From Serinus canaria (lineage: Eukaryota > Chordata > Aves > Passeriformes > Fringillidae): DNA of 64,000 nucleotides. The stretch covers positions 4,107,501-4,171,500 of the forward strand of contig NC_066316.1 in the NCBI RefSeq assembly GCF_022539315.1. Reading direction: 5' to 3'. The position numbers and the translations under genes are program-made. Numbering within the stretch: position 1 is the first letter of the stretch; each line of letters opens with the position of its first letter. Below are positions 54,001-64,000 of the stretch, in pieces. The notes under the pieces are model-generated. The model searched no databases. It worked only from the letters and a program-made list of their open reading frames with translations, and had not been told where the DNA came from.

Positions 54001-57000
54001 TAATCATCCTCTTATAGGAGTGAGAAAAGATTAAAAAGGAAAAAAGCACAAGCCCACACACCTCACATTTCAGCATTTGGGGTATTGATCCCTTTGTCCA
54101 AGCTGGTCAATGTAAGAGCTTGTTACTGAAATTCCTTTGAACCTAAGGGTAATGAAAAATAACTATTTTAAGATCTTAGATCTTAACATTACCTCTTCAT
54201 TGTAATTGGATTTAATTGCTATTACTTTCATTTCATCAGTACCAGAACATGAACACTCTGTAGGCTTAATGCAGTCTGTCCGTGCAATTCTGATTTCCAG
54301 TTAATTAAAATTGATTGGCTGACCTGCCATTTATATTTATCACATCTTATGAAGGATACAGGTTTTCCTTCACATAAATTTGACTGCTGCTCTCTGATAG
54401 CTGTTTTGTGCAAAACAGCTTTACATAATGTCAGATACAGTGAAAAAAGCATCTTAATCTTTTAAAGTTGTATTGCAGTCAAAGCTACTATCAATGACAA
54501 GATTTTTCCCCTTAATTGCAAAAAATTGCATTGTTTGGATCAGACTGTTTATTTTTATGGTCATTTTTTGAAAGTTTTGAAATGAATTCTTACAGCAATG
54601 TTGACCAAAAAATCTTGGTTATAATTGTATAATTAGCACTTCTCATGTTGGCCAATACTATTATCTCATGACTTCCCTTGTAGAAAATGTACATGTGTTG
54701 TGTCTCATCTCTGACAGTAAATTCCTTGGAGCTGTGATTGTCTTTTGTTCTATATTTAGCTGTCCTGCAAATGAAGTCTTGTTGGTGAGCAGGGCTCTTG
54801 TGCAGGGTGGTGACAGAAATCAGAATTCCTCCTGTATATTTTTCCATTAAAATGGACAATGAAGGCAGCAGCAGAGCAATGACATTGACAGACTTGGTCA
54901 TGTTGGGGATTGCTCCCAAAGGCTGCAGGGGCTGCTGGAAGTGGTTTTGCCACTGCTGCAGAACAATTATTCATTTGAGTTTTTACATTTTGCCTCCAAG
55001 TTTGAAGTTCATTTCTTGAGAAGAACAGTTGGCTACATTTGTGTCAGTCCCCACAGAGGGAATTCTTTGGAATGAGATGTAGAATTTAAAGCCAATAAGA
55101 TGAATAAATAAAATTCATTAGATCAGGGTAGGGAGTGGTAAGATAAGTGGAAAGGTGTCAGAAAGGGAAGAAGAGTTAGTTAGGAGTCATATCCAAGGCA
55201 GTGAAAGAACAGGAGACAGGAGCTGGCAGAAGGGATGGTGATTCTGTGCTGCAGTCTGAGGCACTTACGGGTATTTAACGCTTTGGGGCATAGCATCCGG
55301 GATGTCACATTGATGGGAAGCTGTGACTTTGTACTGTGAATCTGTGATATTAGTTCATTAAAATGTACCTGTCACATCACCAGGTACATAAATAGTTGGG
55401 TTTGTTTGGTTACACTTTTCATCTGTGAAAGAATTGATGGCTCCAGAGCAGAGATGGGCACTGCAGTGCTGCACAGAAAGGAAAGCTGAAAGAGGAGACC
55501 TAGATGCAAGTGAGGAAGGAGGAGAGGAAAGTTTCATATTATTTATGAACTTTGAGATGGGAGAAAAACAAAACAGGAGAAAACGGTAGGAAAGAATACA
55601 GAAATTTAAGGGAGCATAGGCACTCCTTGAGCTGTGAAAATCAAATAATGCAAATGTTTCTGGGTGAACAGCAGGGAATGCTCAAGAAAAGAACCATGAA
55701 TTCATAAAAAAGATTGAAGGAATGTCAGAAGACAGGTATAGCTTTATTTTTCAGGTAGAAAACACTGTCATCCAGTGGCCCTTCAGCTGGTGGCTGTATA
55801 GCTTGTATACCTTTCCTTTTTAAGTCCTCTAAGGGAGTTGTTCTGGGTTTTGGGGATTTTTTTTTTTTCTAGTATACAGAAAGCTCCTTTTCACTGATCT
55901 CTTCAGTAGAAGGAGACATAGAAACCCCAAAAATGAATGGAATTGTTTACAGTCATATCAGTATTTACTGAAAACTCCAGAAAAGGAAATTATTCTGGTT
56001 AGGAGGGAGTATTTCTTTACAGTGTGGGTATTATAATCTCAGGGGAGATGATAGTTTCTCCTTTGGGATATTTGAAACTGGACTGGAGAGAAAAGCAGAG
56101 GTGAGTGGTGGGGTACTGAAGGTTGTGTGTGGGCACAGCAGCAGTGCAGGGTCAGTGCCATGTGAGCTGAGCCAGCACTGCTTTGCCATTTACAGCAGGT
56201 CTGGGTCTTTAATTAGACTCACAGACAAGTAATGCTGCGTGAATTTGCATCCCATCAGTTGCATTCCAGGCTGGGATTTGAAGTGCAAACAGGAACTGGC
56301 AGCTGCTCATGGAATATTTGAATACAAGGTTATATTCAGGATTTTCCTTCAGCGCTGAGTATGGGTATAAATATTCTTATGCATCAGGATTAATACATCC
56401 CTCATTAGTTGCCCATGTCTAAATCCTCTTTGCATTGAGATACTTACAGGGTGGGTTTAGTTATTCTTAGGGTTGATCCTTTGGCAAAAAAATGTATGAC
56501 AGGGTTTAATAGTTGTACACTTGCTCCTGCTAAGCCCTGCTATTAAATATACTTCTAATTTCCATTTGGTGAGTATATGCAATTTGTCTTCATAGCTGTG
56601 GTTATAGGAACAGGTTTGTATTTTTCTTTAGCTGATGTTTCCAAATTGAGTTTTGTGTCATCAGCAGAGAATTTTAGAGCTGAATTTCTTCCTCATTCTA
56701 CAGCCTACATGTGGCAGGAGGTTTTTTTTCCAAGAGGAGCAGCTCAATGGTCTTCTCATTCTAAAATGCTTTGGGAAATTCCCTGGTTGATTCATACACT
56801 TGTAAATCTCTTAGAGGTATTTATTCTGCTGGGTTTGGAATGACATAGATCTGTACAAACAGCAGTTTGTCCTTCTCAGAACAGTGGTGTGATGCCTTTG
56901 TCTGCAGAGAGAGAGTCTGGGCTAGGAATAGGCATGAACTGGAGTCTTACATCCTGCGTTAGGAGCTGCAGGGACATAGGGATTCATGGTCTTAAGGGAT

Positions 57001-57179
57001 TCCTGGCTTTGAGTCCAGATCCTGGCACAAACCACACTTTTATCTCCCAGCCTCACTGCGGGTCAGAATGACCACAAGTCTTGGAGCTGTGTAGTCGAGA
57101 CCTACATTTTGGGGCTTGTGATCAGCTCTGGAGACACGGGGGGTACCGGCAGCAGCATAAACAGAACAGGCCATGGTAG

Positions 57180-57360
57180 GTTTAGGAGCTTAACTGGACG
57201 TTTGGGTAGCGCACTCCCACCTCGGAAAGGGAAAATGCTCCGGGAAGCGCAGAGGCGGCCGTGATCAATGAATCGCCGGCAGGTGGCGCCCGAGAACACC
57301 GAGTGCTGCACCCGCTCTTGGCTCGGCGTCACCCGGGGCAGCTCCCAAGGACCTCCAGGT
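57180..57360. promoter_or_regulatory. Isolated CpG-rich patch with a CTCF-like site
   Basis: A short CpG-rich stretch in AT-rich intergenic DNA. CCGGCAGGTGGCGCC at 57276-57290 matches the CTCF core consensus CCASYAGRKGGCRSY at all but one position. On the plus strand an ATG at about 57268 opens a 31-codon frame leading to a possible donor CCAG|GTGCGA near 57358, so an unrecognised first exon is possible. Insulator, enhancer or promoter cannot be told apart from sequence. Confidence 0.45.
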
Positions 57361-60300
57361 GCGATGTCTCCTAGAATTCAATCCTACAGCAACAAGTAGT
57401 GCACCAAAGCGACACCCACCCACTGCTCCGTGTAAGAACCGAAGCTGTGTGGGGGCTGCTTTCAGTGCTAGTGACAGGGACAGACAAGAACTGCAGGATT
57501 CAGAGGGTAATGCCCGTGGCAGGAGGGGAAAAATATCCCTCCTTCCAGATGTGGCTTCATTAAGTAGTGAGTTACCTGAAACAAATTCATGTGGCAGATA
57601 AACTCCTTGTAAAGCCTTGCAGAAGGCCAGGCCATTGCTAATAAATAATTGCTTGGGTGGGTGTAATAGGGATGGCATGTCAGGAATGATTTTTTTTCTT
57701 AGTCATGCTTTGCAACATGCGTTCAGATATTTCTTTGCTCTCATAAATATTGGAGAGAATAAGATAGGAGCCTAGATGGTGGAGCTTTCTTCTCTTGCTC
57801 AGCACTCAGGTGAAAACACAGAGGGATTTAAGATGGATTAGATAAGCATTCTTGAGGGAGTAGAGAACTCTGGGAACAGTACTCTGGCCTATTAATTGTG
57901 AAGGATGCAAAAAACTGCCTGGCCCTTTTCTGGTTGGAAAAGCACAGTGTTTATATCTGGGGTTTATCTGATGTACAGCTTCAGTTGGTTCTGTTGGATT
58001 GGATGATAATTTTTTCCCCTGCATATCTTTCTTTTTAACTGTTTCAGGGTACCCGAGGTGTTTGTTCAGGTGTCCTTTCCCTGGTGTGTCCCATGTGCCT
58101 TAAAATGCCAGCGGGACTGAAAATAAAACTGTGACCCATAAATGAATACTAAAACTGTCATGTAATGCCAACTTGTCAAGATACAAAAATTTACTTTTAG
58201 TAAGGCAATTTATTCTCTACAGAGTTCTCTGCCTGATTATTTCAGAACTTTTTTGTTGACTTCAATGGGAAGGAAGCGAGGCTATGCCATGAATATACTT
58301 TGTGTGCCTATTTTGATTTAATCTTGTATATTTGCTAGATGATGGGTGTGGAGGAGAGTCAGAGCATGTAATTATTATGTGTTAATTAGTGCCCTAAAGC
58401 TATATTTAATTAAAACTTTAATAGCAACAGATTACAAATATTCTTGGGAAATAAATTCCTCTTTGTGAAGTAGGGCCATTGTAGTGCAGCCTAACTACAA
58501 GCCCACAGCCTGACAGCTTGCACCATCCAACACTGATTTTTCTGTGGGGAAAGATAAGAACACAGGGAACGAAGGGCAAAGTGTCAGTGTCACCATTTTA
58601 GCAGCTGAATCCATTCTGTCTGTCTCCTGCCAAACAGCCGATTAAACCTTTTAGCATTATGCTGTCTGTGACAGTAGGAGTTGGTCCCATTTATACTAAC
58701 AGCTTTACTGAGAGAGTAGCAGGAATACCCTTCAATAGTCCTACAGATAAAACCCCACAGAGTACATGGAACAGAAGCTGCTTTAAATGTGTTGTTTGCA
58801 GTGTATTGTAGCACGGGTTGCCTACCTAAGGATGTTTAACACACAGCCTAAATGGCATGGCACTGAAGTTCTACATAGGATTGCAAGTATGAAACTGTGT
58901 CTATAATTTCCGTTTATTCTCTGGCTTCTGTTGAACTGTTTGACCCTTTACAAGCCCCTTTGTCTCTTTTCTTCCGTGTGTCCTCTTTGTAATTCTCAGT
59001 ATAGTTCAGGATGGCACAAAGAAAATGTGCCAAGCTGAGCAGAAGTTCATTTCTAAGACCTGTCAAAAACATTTTCTCAGCCTTGCTGCACTTCAAAGCA
59101 ACAATGTTATCCTTTCCTAAGGTTTGCTTCCTTGCTTAGCAGTGGTTCAGAAATTCAATATGCCATTTGCTTATGCACCATGATTTGTTTCACGGAAAAA
59201 GCTTTGTTTTTGTGGTGATGCTAGTTATTGGTTTGGTTTCCCAATGTACAAACACGGTTAGAGGTTCCTGAGTTATGGTACTGCTTAGAAACAGATCTCA
59301 AAGACTTTCATCCCACTCAGCTGGGTCTCTGAGTTCTGTGAAATTGCAATGTTCAAGGTACTGAAGGAATGGGCAGAGCTTGAACTCTTGTTCATGGTAA
59401 GATATCACACTGGGCTGATCCAAAAGCCTAATCAAACAAAAAGAAGGGAAAGGTAGACATGTAGCTGGTGAATATTTAGGCAGAATTAAAAATAAAGCTG
59501 TGCCAGTAAAACCCCTCAGATCCTGTGGAAAGTGCTGCTTCTCACTGAGCACCCTTGGGAGAAAAAGCTTTGAGACTTTTAGAGCCACTGGCAGAGGCCT
59601 CCCAGGCACTGCTGGAGACTGTTTGAGCATATTATTCCATGAACAAAGAGAGCCCTCAGCCTCAGCAAGACAGACCTGTGCTCCAGATCAACAGAACAAT
59701 CAAATATAAAATTAATAATTGGCAGAGACCTGAGCAGAGAGGGAAAACTGCCCTGATTTGCCTATGCAAATGCAGCACCTCCCTGCTGTGTACCTGTGCT
59801 GTGGGAAACAGCTCAGCAAACCCACACTGGGGCTTCTCCTGTCCACACTTGTGCTGCCACACTATGCAAATGTTTACATTCCCACATGTTTACTGTGTGC
59901 ATTTCCCTTCTCTTTAGCTCCTTCCCCAAATAATTAAACAGCTTCTTTCCTGCAAAGATCTGTTGGCCAGTAAGTTTATTTCCAGCTCTGCTATTGACCA
60001 GGGTTGTAATTGCTGCAAATTGTGTTTCTATTTCATGGTAGGGTTTGGTTTTCTTACTCAGTGTTTACAAAGGTACTGCTGCTGAATACCCATTTTTTGG
60101 TATCTTTCTGGTTAAATAAAGTTTTTCTCTGTCAGGCTTTCAAGTCAACAGATGCTAGCGAGGCAGGCTGAGTGGTCTAAGCTAAAAGAAGATTTTGTCC
60201 CCAAAGCTGCAGTCTGGGGAAACCTCCAGTAAATTCCTGGTCCCCATATGCTGTTATACAGAACATGTGGTGTCCTGCTGTCCTTTCCAGGGAAGCAGTG

Positions 60301-63300
60301 TTTGGGAGGGTGAGCTCTGTCTGCCACTAAGATGGATGAATTCATGTTTGCAGGGTTTTGTACACAGCTATTGGTATTACTTCCAAGCTCTGGTTTCTCT
60401 GTAGAATGAGCTGATCTTGAGACTTCCAGGGGGAAAAAAGCATCAAAAGAGAGAAAATCAGTCTTTCTTCCACTAGGTGCTCAAGGAAAGAAGATGTGCA
60501 AATGCCTTTGGATTTCTTTCTAGCAGACTGCAGTTCCAGCACACAGCACACTGCTGCTGGCTGTGTCCTCACTCAGCCCTTTGCTCCTTGATGGGCACTG
60601 CAGTAAAACCTCAGAATATTTACAGTGCTGCCATAGTGTTCATGTCTCACACATGCAGCACATTTGACCTTCATTTTCAGAATTTCCTTGTGCCAGTGAA
60701 GGTTTCTTCATTTGGATCTACTGAGCAGAGATCTCCCAGCTCCTCCTTATAGCCTTCCTGCTGAGGCCCCACCATTTTCTGTTAGGTAATTGAGGTTATT
60801 GTAACACATTACTTGAGGGGCATACAAGAGAAGAGACTTCATCTGATATTCCAAAATAAATGCTGACACAGTTTTTCAGTTAAAAAAAGTTTGTCAGAAT
60901 ATTTTAGAAACTAACAATTAGATGCTAATATTTCTAGACTAACAGGAATAGAAATCAGAATTAATGAGTTCTCTGCAGGTACATCTGTCACATATTTAAT
61001 GATATGAGGCATATTTCATGCTCACAGCACTCTGCCAGCATTATACAACCCTTGTACTAGCTCTCTGCAGTAAATACCAATCTTGCTTTGCTGCTAGGGT
61101 AAATGAAACCTAGTTCCAGGCCTGACACCCTGAGCCTTTAAGAGTGTCTCCCCCTGAAGTCAGGGGATATAGAAATCACTTGGGCTGTCTGTGGACTTGA
61201 GGGGATTATTCATGACTGCACATGTCCTTGTCTGAGCCCTCTGCACAGCGTGGAAGCTCTGCAGGGCTGCATCACTTGGGTGCATCAGCTGCTGAATCCC
61301 AGACACAGAGAAGCAGCCATTTCCAAACATACCTGTTGAGCTGCTCAAGGCTTCTGGGACAGAGATAAATGCTAAATTTGCTTGCAGAACAAAGTTTAAC
61401 TTGAAACACACTGTCAAGCTTCCAGTGGGTGGTAATTAAGGGACCTGATTGGTCTCTGTTACCATTCTGCCCTGTGTAAAATTACAATACTAATTGCTGC
61501 TATCTTAGAAGAAACTGGAAGGATAAATATTTCCCTAGTGCTGAGAGAGGGTTGATCTAATAGAAATATGTCTTCATCTTTCTTAGGTTAGAATATGAGT
61601 ACCAAGCTAACATGCACTGCTGTCCTTGAGAGTGCACATTCACTGACAGAGGCCTCCTCTTCTTTTGGCAAACTGTGTTCATTCCAAATAAACTGAGAGA
61701 CACTGGGATCTTCCAGTCTTTCCATCATTTACAATATGGCCATAAACAAATTGCATCTGGGGTTCATTTAACCTGAAGTTTCTAAAAGAGTCTACTCATA
61801 ATTGGAAATTTGTTTCAAATTCACTGCTTTTTTCTCATTTGGCTCACTCTCATTTTTAGTCCCCAGCAGTATAACTGTTATGACCATTAGTAGTTTTGGA
61901 GGTAAAAGATGAATATAAGGAACACAGGCAGTATAGTTTCAACAGCCGCAGCAGGTCTACCTGGAATATTGGTGTTGGCAAGCATTGAATTCACTTCACC
62001 AAATCAGAAAAGCCACTCTCAATTGCTTTGAGCATGGTCCTGGGAGATGTTCATGTTTCTTTTTTGATCTGCCTTATTTCAGGACAGGATAATTCCATGT
62101 ATGACAGACATTTTCAGGCACAGAGGGGGACCTAAAAGGGAAGCTTTCATTTGAATCTTAACTTCTCTTGTATCTAGGGGCTGTTTGAAGGTCTGTGGGA
62201 GTCCCATTAAAAGCTTAATTTCTAAAGTTCAGTTCTAATTCTGAATTTTCCCTGGTCTAAAACAAGGAAGATTTTTTTCCACCTGAATCTCTGGTACATT
62301 GTGTCTTTGACACCACTCGATGTCATTGACAGAACAGAAAACTTTTCATTTTGTCCATTAAGGGAATCTCCATTTATCCTGTGTGATAAAAACTGCTCTC
62401 ATGAACATCATGTGCCTTATAACTTTGTTCTTGAACTGTAGTTGAGAAATTATTCCTCGTCCTGGGAAATGGAGACTTTGCTACATGAAATATTTGGGTT
62501 TCCAGAAGCATCTCGTGCTGCACAGGAGTTCTGAGGTTCCCTGTCACAGTGCTAACACACTTGTTACCTCTGTGCTAATGCCACTCTCCCTTCCTGGTGC
62601 ATCAGAGCATGTCCTGGTTTGTGCCTGGGCTTTAAGATTGGTCTCTTCCTGCAGACCAGCAGCCAGCCCAAAGGACCTCTTTGCACATGGATCATCTTGG
62701 CCACTGCCCAGGAGCTTCCCAAGAATATATTAGTGACCAGAATTACCCAGCAACACTCATTATTGGTTCCCTCACAAGGGCTTCTCAAGAATACCTTCTT
62801 TTGAAGGATGTAGAAATAAGAGTTGTTGATAAGAACTGTTGATGCCTCACCACTGTTAGTGTCCCTGGACTAAAGAAACCAGTGTACTTCTGTTGCTGTT
62901 CTTTTAATTTATTATTGAGCTGTAGCATCTGGAAGCACTGCTTTAAAAAAAAAGTGAATCCAGGGTGATGGAATCCTGACAGGACAGTCCTGACGATTGC
63001 AGGCTGAGTGCATGGGCTTTAACAAGTGCCAGTCTGCACTGGGAATTGCAGTGTGGCCTCCAGGGATCCAACCTGACCCTGAATTGGACTGTCCAGAAGC
63101 AGGGAAAATTAGCCCATGGCAGACTCTCCTCAGGATTGCTGCAGCCAGGGAACTTCCAGGTCTCAGTCAAACAAGCTGGGCTCGCTTAAAACTAATTTTT
63201 GTTTCTGTGCATTGTATTGCAGGCTTCCGTAAAGATCCATCCAGTTCTGTTTTCCTACTTCAATCTAGGGAAAATCCTCTATGTGCTACAGGAAAAGCTT

Positions 63301-64000
63301 TATCAGTTGTGAATAACAAATGCTAGGTGGGGCCAGGAATTTTTGTAGAATGTCTGTAAGGGCTACACAAGCATCAGCAACGAGGCAAGAAAGGAAACTG
63401 AAATGGAAGGGGACCATGTCTTGGGTCTATTCTCCATCTAAAAGGGATGTTCAAATTGTGTCAAAATACCAAGAACTCTGCTCTGTTACTGCTAACACAA
63501 ATTCCTGAGAATGATGTGTGAGAAAAAAGGATTGGTTTAATTATTTTGATATAATCTGTGAAGTTTAATTAGGTATCCAGTTTTAAATCCAGTTGTGTTT
63601 GCATGTGGATTTAGTACCTCCCCTTAATTCAAGAGGCTGTGTGACCATGTTATTGTCTCACAGACTGCCCTGCAAAAGGCCTGTAAAGTTGAAATGCCCA
63701 TCATAAATATTCATTACTTTTCTCTGTGACCTTATTTATTTTATTTCTGAAAATTTGTTTACTAACAATCTGGCAAAATGTGAGACAGCTTCAAATAAAA
63801 AAACCCCAGAAAAATAGACAAACTTGAGTCAGCCAAACTGACTGTTCCTTCCTTTTTATCAGAACTGAGCCTCAGGGAGGTCTCAGAAGAGGTCTGTCCT
63901 GCCTTCTTACTTTGCTGAAGAAATGTTGTGCCTTGAATATAATTTCAATTTGTGAGGATTTAAATTGTAGAGAGAGTGAACTAAACTGTCCCATGTTCAG
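57361..64000. other. 6.6 kb to the window end, no gene recognised
   Basis: AT-rich sequence with short chance frames only. No repeat family or exon is recognised. Confidence 0.5.

Larger units (their letters stand above)
44266..57179. other. 13 kb without a recognised gene
   Basis: AT-rich, repeat-poor sequence including a very AT-rich patch near 45675-45785 and a possible LTR at 53640-54000. I find no exon with a recognisable product. CLHC1 would be expected to begin head-to-head with RPS27A by comparison with human, but I could not recognise any of its exons. The 192-codon frame at 46846-47424 is treated as unexplained. Confidence 0.5.

Noticed and set aside
56577..56843. 88-codon + frame beginning with a hydrophobic stretch (MQFVFIAVVIGTGLYF)
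   Set aside because: Looks like a signal-anchor at first sight, but the downstream sequence has no domain, and AT-rich pyrimidine-biased DNA gives such frames by chance.

Overview
The window is nuclear DNA of a bird, most likely a songbird. It contains four spliced genes that keep conserved vertebrate gene order. It also contains CR1 LINE 3' ends and two LTRs that I recognise from memory as passerine endogenous-retrovirus repeats; the species cannot be named. There is no prokaryotic or viral gene system, CRISPR array or operon. Nearly all long open frames outside the exons are chance frames.

Layout. (1) About 1-27.2 kb, + strand: the 3' half of CCDC88A (girdin/GIV). Sixteen internal or terminal coding exons cover the distal coiled coil, the basic phosphoinositide-binding stretch, an optional 28-codon exon, the G-alpha-binding-and-activating (GBA) segment and the phosphotyrosine tail. 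The gene has two alternative C-termini. The distal one (24271-24335) ends in the usual girdin tail. The proximal one (read-through to 21094) ends in a DAPLE-like YEYGCV PDZ-binding motif. (2) 28.97-30.16 kb, - strand: PRORSD1, a small two-exon tRNA-editing-type protein, intact here although it is an annotated pseudogene in human. (3) 31.7-41.4 kb, + strand: MTIF2, mitochondrial translation initiation factor 2, with 13 coding exons encoding 726 aa and a CpG-rich promoter carrying NRF1-type motifs. (4) 42.0-43.5 kb, - strand: RPS27A, ubiquitin fused to ribosomal protein eS31, with five coding exons. Its promoter has three ZNF143-type motifs, followed by a GC-rich minisatellite. (5) 44.3-64 kb: about 20 kb in which I recognise no gene. 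It holds a probable CTCF site inside an isolated CpG patch, a candidate LTR and AT-rich sequence.

Order and orientation (CCDC88A>, <PRORSD1, MTIF2>, <RPS27A) match the human chromosome 2p16 block, with CCDC88A/PRORSD1 and MTIF2/RPS27A convergent. The genes do not form one pathway. CCDC88A is a signalling and actin scaffold; PRORSD1, MTIF2 and RPS27A all relate to translation (tRNA proofreading, mitochondrial initiation, cytosolic ribosome plus ubiquitin supply).

The most notable points are the PDZ-motif alternative terminus of CCDC88A, a 27-bp tandem duplication spanning a CCDC88A splice acceptor (an in-frame optional 9-residue insert), three NAGNAG acceptors in the same gene, a GC-AG intron in MTIF2, and the ZNF143 motif cluster at RPS27A. 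Exon limits were read by hand from splice signals, reading phase and remembered vertebrate proteins; no alignment was run.
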